Assembly (NCBI RefSeq): GCF_010882175.1
Contig: NZ_WKLH01000003.1
Coordinates: 496,001 to 560,000, forward strand
Source of the DNA: Mangrovibacterium lignilyticum
Lineage (GTDB): Bacteria > Bacteroidota > Bacteroidia > Bacteroidales > Prolixibacteraceae
Direction of reading: 5' to 3'
Length of the DNA: 64,000 bases
Of this stretch, positions 25,963 to 35,381 are shown piece after piece. Under the pieces are notes generated by a model, which was not told the origin of the DNA, made no database searches, and saw only the letters and a list, made by a program, of their open reading frames with translations. The translations under genes and the position numbers were made by a program. Within the stretch, counting starts at the first letter, position 1; every line of letters begins with the position of its first letter.

Positions 25963-25985
25963 AGCATTGTTTGAAACCACTATAC

Positions 25986-26013
25986 AAAGCCGGGTTCTTG
26001 CCCGGCTTTTTTA
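25986..26013. terminator. Terminator between upp and the methyltransferase gene
   Basis: AAAGCCGGG pairs with CCCGGCTTT around TTCTTG, followed by a T-run on the plus strand. It touches the last codon of the minus-strand gene and serves upp chiefly. Confidence 0.85.
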
Positions 26014-26805
26014 TTTTCTCTCTGCTCGAATGGCAAACACCATCGGAATCTTTTCGTCTAGATGTTCTATCCTGAACTTGTTTTCACCGCAGGAGATTGT
26101 CTTGTTGAAACAGTTGTAGGGAGAGTAGTCAAATTCGTCGAAAGCTAAAATAGTGAGCCCGTTTTTCAGCAGGCTGTTAATTACATCGCTGGTTGGGTGG
26201 TTCCAGCCAACAGACTGCAATTCAATTGGTGCATCACGATCGGTATAAGTTCCGGCTTCCGATTCAATAATCGCTTCGCGGTTAAAATAGTGGTACTTAA
26301 TGTGGTCGAACTGGCTGTCGAAAATCCAAATCAATGGGTGAAATTCAACCAGTAGCAGTTGTCCTCCGGGTTCAAGGAAGCGGGAGATGACAGTAGCCCA
26401 TTTGTCGAGATCAGGTAGCCATCCAATTACGCCGTAGCTGGTGAAGACGAGGTCAAATTGCTCATCCAAATGGTTGGGTAAATCGTAAAGGTCGCAGCAA
26501 ATAAACCGGACATCAACCCTACAATCCTTAGCTAATTCCTTCGCTTTTCGGATAGCTTCGTCCGACAAGTCAACAGCTGTAACCTGAGCACCCATACGGG
26601 CCAAAGAAATACTATCCTGTCCGAAATGGCATTGTAGATGAAGCACTCTCTTGCCGTTAATATCTCCCATTCGCTCCAGTTCGATTGTTTGTAGCGAAGT
26701 TCCTCCTTGTCGGAAATCATCAACCTTATAAAAATTAGACTCGAAATGGATGATTGTGCGAGCATTCCAGAGTTTTCGGTTGATATCAAGATAATTTTTG
26801 TCCAT
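26011..26805 (-). CDS. Class I SAM-dependent methyltransferase
   Basis: 264 residues. The Rossmann-fold SAM site reads RVLHLQCHFGQDSISLARMGAQ (motif I, about 55-76), then VTAVDLSDEAIRKAKELA with the ribose-binding Asp, then RFICCDLYDLP and FDLVFTSYGVIGWLPDLDKW, all in the usual order. The C-terminal part (WNHPTSDVINSLLKNGL) is typical of the UbiE/COQ5-like Bacteroidota methyltransferases whose substrate is not known. It is divergent from recX with 68 bases between the starts and stands alone. Confidence 0.85.
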   Translation of the reverse strand: MDKNYLDINRKLWNARTIIHFESNFYKVDDFRQGGTSLQTIELERMGDINGKRVLHLQCHFGQDSISLARMGAQVTAVDLSDEAIRKAKELAKDCRVDVRFICCDLYDLPNHLDEQFDLVFTSYGVIGWLPDLDKWATVISRFLEPGGQLLLVEFHPLIWIFDSQFDHIKYHYFNREAIIESEAGTYTDRDAPIELQSVGWNHPTSDVINSLLKNGLTILAFDEFDYSPYNCFNKTISCGENKFRIEHLDEKIPMVFAIRAERK

Positions 26806-26873
26806 GTTGAATTGCAGTATTTTGAAAGGAACGACAAGGTATTAACTTTACACAATGAATGCAACTAACCAGC

Positions 26874-27347
26874 ATGAGTCAATTTAACGAAAAACAAAAA
26901 GATGCTTTTGCACGCTTAGCAGCTTTGTGCAGCCGAGCGGAAAAAAGTCCGGGAGCGATTCAGAAGAAACTCTTTCAGTGGGATCTTTCAGAGGAAGAAG
27001 CTGACCCGGTGATGCAGCGGTTGTTTGCGGAGAAATACCTCGACGAAGAGCGATTTGCCCGGAGTTACGTGCGCGACAAATTTCGGTTTAACCATTGGGG
27101 AAAAGTGAAGATCGCGTTTCAGCTGAAAACTGAAAAAATAGCAGCGTCAGTTATTGAAATGGCCTTGGACGAAATTGATGAAGCTGATTATCGGGAAACA
27201 GTTCGAGGTCTGATGAGCGAGAAAATCCGCAAAACAAAAGCCGCCAATCAATACGACTTGAAAGCTAAAGTTTTTCGTTTTGCACAAAGTCGTGGTTTCG
27301 AGACTGATCTGGTATTTTCGGTCTTTGAAGAGCTTACCAAGGCATAA
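26874..27347 (+). CDS. recX: Regulatory protein RecX
   Basis: 157 residues from the ATG at 26874 (an in-frame ATG at 26859 would add five). The three-helix repeats are visible: AFARLAALCSRAEKSPGAI, then VMQRLFAEKYLDEERFARSY, VRDKFRFNHWGKVKIAFQL and the third repeat near VFRFAQSRGFETDLVFSVFE. RecX binds RecA filaments and limits their growth. The lone placement away from recA is common in Bacteroidota. Confidence 0.9.
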   Translation: MSQFNEKQKDAFARLAALCSRAEKSPGAIQKKLFQWDLSEEEADPVMQRLFAEKYLDEERFARSYVRDKFRFNHWGKVKIAFQLKTEKIAASVIEMALDEIDEADYRETVRGLMSEKIRKTKAANQYDLKAKVFRFAQSRGFETDLVFSVFEELTKA

Positions 27348-27376
27348 TCCTGACTTTATTTTCAATTCAAATTTGG

Positions 27377-27384
27377 TACTTTTG
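27377..27384 (+). promoter_or_regulatory. Candidate -7 promoter box of dnaE
   Basis: TACTTTTG matches TAnnTTTG about 213 bases upstream of the dnaE ATG, implying a long leader (about 27391-27597). The leader holds a near-repeat: GGTTCCCCGATTGAA at about 27412 and GGTTTCCCCGACCGGATTGAA at about 27510. A frame without ATG, open from about 27440, ends in the TGA that overlaps the dnaE start. Confidence 0.4.
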
Positions 27385-27597
27385 TTGACACAAAAAAAGA
27401 TCAAATAATCTGGTTCCCCGATTGAACTACAATGATTGAATCCGGGTTGTAGAAAAGAGAGCACGGCTAATTTTTAAGCTTGTTCTTTTTTCACTTTTAA
27501 TCAACAAAGGTTTCCCCGACCGGATTGAAAAATGTAATTTTAAAGAGAAAGATTTTGCCTTATTAGAGGCTCGTGAAAAAGATTTAAAAGACATAAA

Positions 27598-30500
27598 ATG
27601 ATTCCATTTACGCATTTACATGTTCACTCGCAATATTCTATTTTGGACGGAGCGGCCAGTGTTAAAGGACTGGTGGCGAAAGCAAAGAAGGACGGGATGA
27701 CCGCGCTGGCTCTTACCGATCACGGGATGATGTACGGGGTTAAAGAATTTTGGGATACCTGTAAAAAAGAAGGAATCAAACCGATTCTTGGTTGCGAAAC
27801 GTATGTTGCCAGTCGCACCATCGCCGATAAAAATGATAAGGTCGATCGCTCCGGTGACCACTTGATTTTACTGGCTAAAAACAGAACCGGATACATCAAC
27901 CTGATCAAACTTATTTCACTCGCATCAACAGATGGGTTTTACTACAAACCTCGTATCGATAAGGAAGTGTTGAAGAAGCACAGCGAGGGGTTGATTGTTT
28001 CGTCTTCCTGTTTGGGGGGAGAAGTTCCGCAGCACATCATGAAAACGACTGTTGAGGAGGCTGAGGAAACGATTCGCTGGTTCAAATCTGTTTTTGGCGA
28101 CGACTATTACCTGGAACTGCAGCGGCATAAATCGGAAATGCCCGAGCTGAACGAACAAGTATATAAATACCAGGTGATGGTTAACGAGCGTGTGCTGGAA
28201 TTAGCAAAAAAACACCATGTAAAAGTGATATGTACGAATGATGTACACTTCATCAATGCTGAAGATGCTGATGCACACGATTTGTTGATTTGTTTGAATA
28301 CCGGAAAGGATTTTGATGATCCGAACCGGATGCGATATACCAAACAAGAATGGTTCAAGACCCAGGCGGAAATGAACCAGCTGTTTGCCGATGTTCCGGA
28401 AGCCTTGTTCAATACCCAGGAGATTGTCGATAAGGTTGAAGAGTACGAATTGAACTCGTCGCCGATTATGCCTCCCTTCCCCATTCCTGAGGAGTTCGGG
28501 ACGATGGACGACTACCTGCAGAAATTTGATGAGGCATCCATCATTGAAGAGTTTACCGAGGCGACCATGAACCGGAATGGTGGTTACGAAAAAACGGTCC
28601 GGGTAAAGCTCGAATCCGATTATTTACAACATCTGACCTATGACGGAGCTAAAGTACGCTATGGTGATCCGATTCCGGACGATGTAAAAGAACGAATAGA
28701 CTTCGAGCTCGACACCATTAAGACGATGGGTTTCCCCGGATACTTCTTAATCACGCAGGACTTTATTCAGGCTGCCCGGGATATGGGTGTATTGGTTGGT
28801 CCAGGACGTGGATCGGCTGCAGGGGCTGCTGTTTCGTACTGTGTGGGAATTACTAACATCGACCCGATTAAGTATGATTTGCTGTTTGAGCGTTTCCTAA
28901 ATCCCGATCGTATTTCAATGCCCGATGTCGATATCGACTTTGATGATGATGGGCGCCAAATGGTACTCGACTGGGTAACCGACAAATACGGACAGGATAA
29001 AGTGGCTCACATCTGTACTTTCGGAACCATGGCTACTAAACTAGCCATCCGGGATGTGGCGCGTGTTTTAAAACTTCCGCTGCCCGACGCCGACCGCTTG
29101 GCAAAGTTGGTGCCCGAAGCGCCAAAAATGACTTTCGCAAAAGCCTACAAGGAAAGCCCGGAACTTGCCGCGGAAAAGAATTCTGACAATCCGTTGGTGC
29201 GCGATACCTTAAAATATGCCGGGACTTTGGAAGGCTCTGTTCGTCAAACAGGGGTGCATGCCTGTGGAATTTTGATTAGTCGCGATCCGCTGACCGATCA
29301 CATCCCGATTATGCCAACCAAGGAAGAGCGTTTATATACAACGCAGTATGACGGCCGTTTTGTGGAAGCTATTGGTTTGCTGAAGATGGACTTCCTGGGG
29401 TTGAAGACCCTTTCAATTATAAAAGAAACATTAGAGAATATCCGGCTTTCCAGGGGAATTGAAATCGATATCGATAAAATCCCGATGGACGATGAGAAAG
29501 CCTTCGGATTATTTAGCAAAGGCGATACAACCGCGATCTTCCAGTTTGAATCGCCGGGGATGAAAAAGCACTTGCGCAACCTGAAACCAAACCGTTTTGA
29601 AGATTTGGTAGCGATGAACGCTTTGTACCGTCCGGGACCAATGGAATACATTCCCGATTATATTGAACGGAAGCATGGTCGCAAAAAGGTGGAATATGAC
29701 CACCCGATGATGGAAAAATATTTGAGCGACACCTACGGGATTACCGTGTTCCAGGAACAGGTGATGCTTTTGTCGCGTCACCTTGGCGGTTTTACCCGTG
29801 GTGACTCCGACTCGCTGCGTAAAGCAATGGGTAAGAAAATTATTGCCATGATGGATAAGTTGAAAGTGAAGTTTAAGGAAGGCTGTAAGGCGAACCCGAA
29901 GTTCATGGAAGGCTGTAAGGAGATTGGCAAGGAGAACGAAGTTGATAAGCTGGTTGATAAAATATGGAAAGACTGGGAGGCTTTTGCAAGTTATGCGTTC
30001 AATAAGTCGCACTCGGTTTGTTACGCTTATATTGCTTACCAGACGGGCTATTTGAAAGCGCACTTTCCTGGAGAGTTTATGGCGGCCAACATGAGTCGAA
30101 ACCTGAGTAATATTGTAGATATTACCAAGCTGATGGAGGAGTCGAAGCGGATGGGAATTAATGTTCTTGGCCCCGATGTAAACGAAAGTTTCCTCAAGTT
30201 TACGGTAAATAAAAACGGCGACGTTCGTTTTGGAATGGCAGCCATCAAAGGGGTTGGTGCAGGCGCTGTAACCGATATTATCAATACCCGGAAAGAAGGT
30301 ACATTTAAAGATATTTTCGACTTTGTTGAGCGTGTCAACCTTCAGTCCGTTAATAAGAAAAACATTGAAGGACTGGCCAGTGCCGGGGCTTTCGACAGTT
30401 TTGGGCTGAAACGCAGCCAGTTTTTTGCCGGGGCGGATGAAAATGATGCGCCGTTTATGGAGAAGTTGACGAAGTATGGGCATCAGATCCAGGCAGAAAG

Positions 30501-31236
30501 TAACAATGCGATGCAGTCGCTGTTCGGAGAGGTCATGTCGGCGCAAGCCGTTAAAAAACCCGATATTCCCAATGTCCCGGAGTTTGCAAACCTGGTTTTA
30601 CTTGAAAAAGAAAAATCATTGATCGGCATTTATTTATCATCGCATCCGCTGGATGAGTACAAACTGGAGCTCGACAACTTTGTAAGCCGTGAGTTTAGCT
30701 TAAAAGACCTGAATAACAATATTAATGCGCTTCAGGGACGCGAGATTACTTTTGCCGGTATGGTAACCGAAGCTTTTGAAACGGTTGGCAAAACCGGAAA
30801 ACCATACAGTAAACTGACATTGACGGATTATGACGATTCCTACACGATTTTCTTCTTTGGAAAGGATTATGTGGAGTTTGGAAAATACTGCAAACCCAAT
30901 ATTTTTATCATGGTCAAGGGAGTTGTTCAGGAGAGCTTTCGGGGAGGACTGGAGTTTAAGGTTCGGCATGTTGAGATGCTTGAGGAAGTTCGCAAAAACC
31001 AGGTAAAAACAGTGACCGTAGAAATGGCTGTTCAGTCAGTCACCCCGGAATTGATCCAGAATATTGAGACGTTGAGTCGGCAAAACAAGGGAACCGCATT
31101 GCTGAAGTTTAATTTGTGGGATACCGAAACAAAAACAGTCGTCAATCTGTTTTCAAGGAACACTCGGATAGAAATGAACCGGGAAATTGAAACTTTTTTG
31201 AGAGATAACGAAAATCTCTCGTTTAAAATTAATTAG
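27598..31236 (+). CDS. dnaE: DNA polymerase III subunit alpha
   Basis: 1212 residues, the replicative polymerase subunit. Order: PHP domain from residue 5 (THLHVHSQYSILDGAASVKG), then the C-family polymerase core with GPGRGSAAGAAVSYCVGIT and the catalytic PDVDIDFDDDGR, FQFESPGMKKHLRNLKP, the fingers-region YRPGPMEYIPDYI, then HhH (AAIKGVGAGAVTDI), and an OB-fold (ITFAGMVTEAFETVGKTGKP) near the end. The PHP metal residues seem retained. The length is normal for Bacteroidota DnaE. A TAGTTTTG box overlaps its stop codon, but it is far from the next start. Confidence 0.98.
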   Translation: MIPFTHLHVHSQYSILDGAASVKGLVAKAKKDGMTALALTDHGMMYGVKEFWDTCKKEGIKPILGCETYVASRTIADKNDKVDRSGDHLILLAKNRTGYINLIKLISLASTDGFYYKPRIDKEVLKKHSEGLIVSSSCLGGEVPQHIMKTTVEEAEETIRWFKSVFGDDYYLELQRHKSEMPELNEQVYKYQVMVNERVLELAKKHHVKVICTNDVHFINAEDADAHDLLICLNTGKDFDDPNRMRYTKQEWFKTQAEMNQLFADVPEALFNTQEIVDKVEEYELNSSPIMPPFPIPEEFGTMDDYLQKFDEASIIEEFTEATMNRNGGYEKTVRVKLESDYLQHLTYDGAKVRYGDPIPDDVKERIDFELDTIKTMGFPGYFLITQDFIQAARDMGVLVGPGRGSAAGAAVSYCVGITNIDPIKYDLLFERFLNPDRISMPDVDIDFDDDGRQMVLDWVTDKYGQDKVAHICTFGTMATKLAIRDVARVLKLPLPDADRLAKLVPEAPKMTFAKAYKESPELAAEKNSDNPLVRDTLKYAGTLEGSVRQTGVHACGILISRDPLTDHIPIMPTKEERLYTTQYDGRFVEAIGLLKMDFLGLKTLSIIKETLENIRLSRGIEIDIDKIPMDDEKAFGLFSKGDTTAIFQFESPGMKKHLRNLKPNRFEDLVAMNALYRPGPMEYIPDYIERKHGRKKVEYDHPMMEKYLSDTYGITVFQEQVMLLSRHLGGFTRGDSDSLRKAMGKKIIAMMDKLKVKFKEGCKANPKFMEGCKEIGKENEVDKLVDKIWKDWEAFASYAFNKSHSVCYAYIAYQTGYLKAHFPGEFMAANMSRNLSNIVDITKLMEESKRMGINVLGPDVNESFLKFTVNKNGDVRFGMAAIKGVGAGAVTDIINTRKEGTFKDIFDFVERVNLQSVNKKNIEGLASAGAFDSFGLKRSQFFAGADENDAPFMEKLTKYGHQIQAESNNAMQSLFGEVMSAQAVKKPDIPNVPEFANLVLLEKEKSLIGIYLSSHPLDEYKLELDNFVSREFSLKDLNNNINALQGREITFAGMVTEAFETVGKTGKPYSKLTLTDYDDSYTIFFFGKDYVEFGKYCKPNIFIMVKGVVQESFRGGLEFKVRHVEMLEEVRKNQVKTVTVEMAVQSVTPELIQNIETLSRQNKGTALLKFNLWDTETKTVVNLFSRNTRIEMNREIETFLRDNENLSFKIN

Positions 31237-31365
31237 TTTTGCATTGGAAATGAATACGAAGGAATTTCGTTAATCCGACATTTGTTCGAGTTGCTGATGC
31301 TTGATTATAAAGTGAAAATGGGTCGATGACCTAAATTGAATTTCAAATCAAAAAAATATTGAATT

Positions 31366-31683
31366 ATGGCTATTGAAGTTAATGATGCAAACTTTGAAGA
31401 AGTTGTATTGAAGTCTGAAATCCCGGTATTGGTAGATTTTTGGGCTGAATGGTGTGGACCATGCCGTATGGTTGCCCCGGTTGTCGAAGAGTTGTCACAA
31501 GATTACGATGGTAAGCTTTTAGTAACCAAAGTAGATGTGGACAGCAATCCGAACACTGCAATGAAATTTGGTATCCGCAACATCCCTACAATCTTGTTTA
31601 TTAAAAATGGCGAGGTTGTTGATAAGCATGTTGGAGCTGCTCCAAAATCGGCTTTAGCCAGTAAAGTTGACGCTGTTTTATAG
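31366..31683 (+). CDS. trxA: Thioredoxin
   Basis: 105 residues with VDFWAEWCGPCRMVAPVVEE, where the WCGPC active site lies at about residues 29-33, and the cis-Pro segment FGIRNIPTILFIKNGEVV. It is a single-domain cytoplasmic thioredoxin with no signal peptide, which reduces disulfides in ribonucleotide reductase, peroxiredoxins and similar partners. It lies downstream of dnaE on the same strand with a 129-base gap, an order seen in other Bacteroidota. Confidence 0.97.
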   Translation: MAIEVNDANFEEVVLKSEIPVLVDFWAEWCGPCRMVAPVVEELSQDYDGKLLVTKVDVDSNPNTAMKFGIRNIPTILFIKNGEVVDKHVGAAPKSALASKVDAVL

Positions 31684-31752
31684 TAGCAATATAAATGAAA
31701 GTAAAAGGTGTGAAATTATTCATGCCTTTTTTTGGTCAAAGTTTAAACGCAC

Positions 31753-32289
31753 ATGCGCAAGGTTATTTTGTATATCGCTCAAAGTTTGGACGGGAAAATT
31801 GCCCGTCAGAACGGAGATGTGGATTGGTTAGACAAGATCCATAATCCGGAGGACGAAGATTACGGTTATCCTGCGTTTTACGCTTCGATCGATACTACAC
31901 TCATGGGTAGCCGAACCTACGAGAAAATCCTTTCTTTCGGAATTGAATTTCCTTATGCCGAAAAAGAAAACTACGTCTTCAGTCTACAAAAAGGAAAGCA
32001 GGATACCGAATATGCAAAATTTATAGGTGACGACGTGGCTGCTTTTGTTCGAGAAATCAAACAGGAGGAGGGACGAAATATTTGGTTGGTTGGAGGGAGC
32101 GAAATCAATACGGTTCTTTTTAACGCTGGCCTGATCGACGAAATTCACTTGTTTACCATGCCGATAACATTGGGCGAGGGAATTCCGTTGTTTGCCGGCC
32201 GGGTGAACGAAACACAGCTCAAGCTGGCCGAGGTGAGCACCTATACATCGGGCGTTATTTGCAAAAAATACGTTTTTAGGAAAGATTGA
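31753..32289 (+). CDS. Dihydrofolate reductase family protein (RibD C-terminal-like)
   Basis: 178 residues of the DHFR-like fold found in RibD C-terminal reductases and YwjB/YyaP-type proteins: RKVILYIAQSLDGKIARQNG at the start, then TTLMGSRTYEKILSFGI, NIWLVGGSEINTVLFNAGL and FTMPITLGEGIPLFAG. The NADPH-binding GGS motif is present. Substrate unknown; it is not the standard FolA, which has different substrate residues. It starts 70 bases after trxA. Confidence 0.82.
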   Translation: MRKVILYIAQSLDGKIARQNGDVDWLDKIHNPEDEDYGYPAFYASIDTTLMGSRTYEKILSFGIEFPYAEKENYVFSLQKGKQDTEYAKFIGDDVAAFVREIKQEEGRNIWLVGGSEINTVLFNAGLIDEIHLFTMPITLGEGIPLFAGRVNETQLKLAEVSTYTSGVICKKYVFRKD

Positions 32290-32371
32290 TTTTTATTGGA
32301 GCCTTTTCTTTGTGTTCAGACTTCAAGGAAGCTTTTGTGTGGTGAGAACGAATTTTTAAAACAAGGAATGC

Positions 32372-32401
32372 TTGTCGTTCCGTCCGGCGGGTTTATTTTT
32401 G
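32372..32401 (+). promoter_or_regulatory. Promoter of the DUF58 gene
   Basis: TTG at 32372-32374, a 19-base spacer and TATTTTTG at 32394-32401. The start ATG at 32407 lies only six bases after the box, so transcription probably begins at or next to the start codon. Confidence 0.6.
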
Positions 32402-32406
32402 TAATC

Positions 32407-33339
32407 ATGAACAACCTCTTCGACATTCAGCAATTTCAACAATTCGACAACCTGGAGCTCGTTGCCCGCGAAGTGGTTGAGGGGTTCATTACCGGGCTGC
32501 ACCGTAGTCCGTTCCATGGCTTCTCGGTTGAGTTTGCTGAGCATCGTCAGTACAATCAAGGCGAATCAACGAAACACATCGATTGGAAGTTATTTGCTAG
32601 GTCAGACAGGCTGTATGTGAAACAATACGAGGAAGAGACCAACCTGCGTTGCCAGTTGGTTATCGATACTTCGTCATCAATGCTCTTCCCTTTCGACAAT
32701 AGTGGAAAAAATAGATTGCACAATAAACTTGCTTTTTCTTGCTATTCGGCGGCTGCACTTATTTACCTGTTGCGTAAACAGCGCGATGCTGTAGGCTTGA
32801 CTTTGTTTTCCAATTATATTGAGTTTCAGACTGAGAACCGATTGTCGTCCGTTCATGCAGAAAGGCTTTATGGGAAGTTGGCCGGATTACTGATGGCTGG
32901 GAAACAAGATTTGAACAAAACCACTAATACAGTCGACGCACTTCATCAAATTGCAGAACAGGTTCATAAGCGTTCGCTAATCATTCTTTTCACTGATATG
33001 CTGGACGAGGGAACGGACGAAGAGATTTTTTCGGCCTTGCAACACTTGCGCTACAACAAACATGAGGTCATTCTCTTTCATGTTACCGATCACAAACAGG
33101 AACGCGAACTCGACTTTATCAACCGCCCTTATCGCTTTGTTGATTTGGAAACCGGCCAGCACTTAAAATTAACTCCGGGAGAACTGAAAGAGCGTTATCG
33201 CACAGTGGTTCGCAGTTACTTCGAGGAACTTAAAATTAAGTGCGGACAGTATCAAATTGACTTGATTGAGGTGGATATCCACCAGGATTTTTCGGATGTA
33301 TTATTGAATTTTCTGTTGAAACGAAAAAGGTTGTTTTAA
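32407..33339 (+). CDS. DUF58 domain-containing protein
   Basis: 310 residues. The DUF58 signature STKHIDWKLFARSDRLYVKQ (about 56-75) is followed by a von Willebrand A-like region beginning LVIDTSSSMLFPFD, with the DxSxS metal-ion motif, and later SLIILFTDMLDEGTDEE. The start at 32407 is chosen because homologous proteins begin at NLFDIQQFQQF and because the promoter overlaps the longer frame upstream. DUF58 genes usually sit beside a MoxR AAA+ ATPase; none is nearby, so this one is an orphan. A chaperone-like or surface-assembly role has been proposed for the family. Confidence 0.87.
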   Translation: MNNLFDIQQFQQFDNLELVAREVVEGFITGLHRSPFHGFSVEFAEHRQYNQGESTKHIDWKLFARSDRLYVKQYEEETNLRCQLVIDTSSSMLFPFDNSGKNRLHNKLAFSCYSAAALIYLLRKQRDAVGLTLFSNYIEFQTENRLSSVHAERLYGKLAGLLMAGKQDLNKTTNTVDALHQIAEQVHKRSLIILFTDMLDEGTDEEIFSALQHLRYNKHEVILFHVTDHKQERELDFINRPYRFVDLETGQHLKLTPGELKERYRTVVRSYFEELKIKCGQYQIDLIEVDIHQDFSDVLLNFLLKRKRLF

Positions 33340-34401
33340 TTATTCTGTCGGAATAAGCTTGCAACTAACGGGGTAGTGATCAGAGTAATCGACATGGTCA
33401 ATTTTGAAATTGTAGCCTGTAAAATCAGAGCTGTGCATAATGTAATCAATTCGGAACGAAGGTAATTTCCCCAAATAAGTATTCCCAATTCCCGCTCCCG
33501 ACTCCACAAAAGCATCTTTTAAATCGCCACGAACGGTATGATACGAATAGGAAACAGGTGTGTCGTTAAAATCGCCACAAACAATCACCGGGTAGGGTGA
33601 CAGGTCAATTTGTTTGCGTAATTCTTTAGCTTGTTCAGCACGCTTGATAAAGGCCTTTTTCAGTTTCGATCCAAAAAGCCGGAATTCTTTGATACTCTCT
33701 TTTTTCTTATTGATTGAAAGTGAATCCAAAGAACGAATGTCTCCCGGAGTAAATCGGTAACTCTCTAAATGACAGTTGAAAATGCGTACGGTATCTTTGG
33801 GCGTTACAACATCAGTCAAGACAATCATATTAGCGGTTCCGTCAAAATGTATTTCCTCTTTGTGAACGATCGGAAAATTGGTAAAAGTAACCGGTCCATA
33901 TTTACGATCGGCGTCGGCATATTTCGGAATTCCATCCAGATTGAGATTTTTCTTAAACCAGGGATATCCTTTCCAAGAGATAAAACTCATCTCCTGAAAG
34001 CAGACAATATCCGGGTGCTTTTCTTTCAGGTAATCTAAGATATCCTGTGCATTCTCTTGCGCTTTTTTATAACCCTTTTCAGAAAAACCTTTCACATTAT
34101 AACTACAAACAACAATCCCTTTCTCTTCGGTTTTCTTCGGAATGAATTGGAAATAGTTTTCCAGATGATTGAAGCCAATTAAAATAACAACTAGCGACAG
34201 CAGTGCCCATTTTGGAGAGGCAAACAGCCAGTACAAAACAAACAGGAGGTTGATGAATAAAACATAGGGATAGGCCAGACCGATAAGCGCCGGAGCCCAA
34301 AAATCAGCAGGGCTTATTTTGACCGACAACAAAATAATAGCCAAAGTGATGGCTACGATCAAGTTCAGAAAAACAACAATGTTCTTAAAAAAGCGCTTCA
34401 A
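33340..34401 (-). CDS. Membrane-anchored endonuclease/exonuclease/phosphatase family protein
   Basis: 353 residues. Residues 1 to about 85 hold three membrane helices. The rest is an EEP domain: VVCSYNVKGFSEKGYK (start, metal Asn), DIVCFQEMSF (Glu ligand), FNCHLESYRF (catalytic His), VIVCGDFNDTPVSYSYHTV (Asp/Asn), and VDYSDHYPVSCKL (the final Asp-His). All catalytic residues of the DNase I/sphingomyelinase superfamily are present. The membrane anchor suggests a membrane-associated phosphodiesterase; the substrate (nucleic acid or phospholipid head group) is not clear. Convergent with the DUF58 gene: the stops abut. Confidence 0.85.
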   Translation of the reverse strand: MKRFFKNIVVFLNLIVAITLAIILLSVKISPADFWAPALIGLAYPYVLFINLLFVLYWLFASPKWALLSLVVILIGFNHLENYFQFIPKKTEEKGIVVCSYNVKGFSEKGYKKAQENAQDILDYLKEKHPDIVCFQEMSFISWKGYPWFKKNLNLDGIPKYADADRKYGPVTFTNFPIVHKEEIHFDGTANMIVLTDVVTPKDTVRIFNCHLESYRFTPGDIRSLDSLSINKKKESIKEFRLFGSKLKKAFIKRAEQAKELRKQIDLSPYPVIVCGDFNDTPVSYSYHTVRGDLKDAFVESGAGIGNTYLGKLPSFRIDYIMHSSDFTGYNFKIDHVDYSDHYPVSCKLIPTE

Positions 34402-34507
34402 TGACAGTCTGTTTAATTGTGTTTCGTTGTAAAGATAGAAAACCGCAAGGATCTGCCAATTACAACACCTGCAATGAACAAGATTTTTTTAAAGCTTAAA
34501 ATGTCCG

Positions 34508-35365
34508 TTACATCGCTGTATTCAAAAATCGGGCTTTAATCATTCGGTCTTTGCCGTTCAGATCTTTGCGTAGTTGGATGTCAATATACCCATTTTGCTT
34601 TAGAAGAGAGACACATGCCGGGCCAAAAGCTTCATTGATTTCCCAATAAATGACCCCGCCTGCTTTCAAGTTTTGAATGCCAAATTTGGCTAGCGCCCTG
34701 TAAAAAAGCAGTGGGCTGTCATCTTCGACAAACAAGGCCAGGTGTGGTTCAAAATCAAGGACATTGGGCTGCATAAGCTTTTTCTCAGAATTGGTGATGT
34801 AAGGCGGATTGCTGACCAAAATATCTAGTTTATCCGGTAAATATTGCCGGGTTGGATTTAAGATATCCAGTTGGAAGAACCGGACATCGACTTGATTGAA
34901 GGTCGCATTTGTTTGGGCCATTTTCAGTGCGCCGGGCGAAATGTCGCAGGCAGCAACAATGGTGTGTTCCAACTGCTTTTTCAAGCTAATTGGAATACAT
35001 CCGCTTCCGGTTCCGACATCCAGGATTCGTGCACCGGGAGCCGGCGAATCCTTGATGATCCAGTCTACCAGTTCTTCTGTTTCCGGCCGGGGAATGAGCA
35101 CATCTGAAGAAACCCGGAAGTTTAGGCCGTAGAATTCCGTTTCTTCCAAAATGTATTGGATCGGCTCCTGTCGTTTAAGCCGCTCAACAATTGAGATCAG
35201 TTTGTCCCGATCGTCTTCATTGAGCTGATCATTCCTTTTTAACAGAATGTCCGTTGCCGTGTAGTTTTTCAGCCAGGAGAAAATCAATCGAACAAAACTC
35301 TCGATTTCTTCAGGAGGATAGAGATCTTTTAATTCTTTGCGGATAAATTGGATGCTTGCCTGCAT
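34508..35365 (-). CDS. prmC: Protein-(glutamine-N5) methyltransferase, release factor-specific
   Basis: 285 residues. PrmC methylates the Gln of the GGQ motif of release factors RF1 and RF2. The helical N-terminal domain is followed by the SAM site ARILDVGTGSGCIPISLKKQ (about 113-132), VAACDISPGALKMAQTNA and the substrate motif DILVSNPPYITNSEK, where NPPY is the family hallmark. The N-terminal PIQYILEETEFYGLNFRVS and LIPRPETEELVDW are also typical. The gene stands away from prfA here; prfB, a substrate gene, is in this window at 13072. Confidence 0.95.
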   Translation of the reverse strand: MQASIQFIRKELKDLYPPEEIESFVRLIFSWLKNYTATDILLKRNDQLNEDDRDKLISIVERLKRQEPIQYILEETEFYGLNFRVSSDVLIPRPETEELVDWIIKDSPAPGARILDVGTGSGCIPISLKKQLEHTIVAACDISPGALKMAQTNATFNQVDVRFFQLDILNPTRQYLPDKLDILVSNPPYITNSEKKLMQPNVLDFEPHLALFVEDDSPLLFYRALAKFGIQNLKAGGVIYWEINEAFGPACVSLLKQNGYIDIQLRKDLNGKDRMIKARFLNTAM

Positions 35366-35372
35366 TTATTTG

Positions 35373-35380
35373 TATTTTTG
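35373..35380 (+). promoter_or_regulatory. Candidate -7 box of ribD
   Basis: TATTTTTG matches TAnnTTTG, with TTG at 35348-35350 22 bases further up. It lies 24 bases before the ribD start and directly next to the opposing prmC box. Confidence 0.5.
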
Positions 35381-35381
35381 G

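Noticed and set aside
29509-30546. 345-codon open frame on the minus strand inside dnaE
   Set aside because: Antisense to a conserved, complete dnaE coding region and without recognisable motifs; a composition shadow.
31234-31241. TAGTTTTG as trxA promoter
   Set aside because: It overlaps the dnaE stop and lies about 125 bases before trxA, without a well-placed -33; could be chance.
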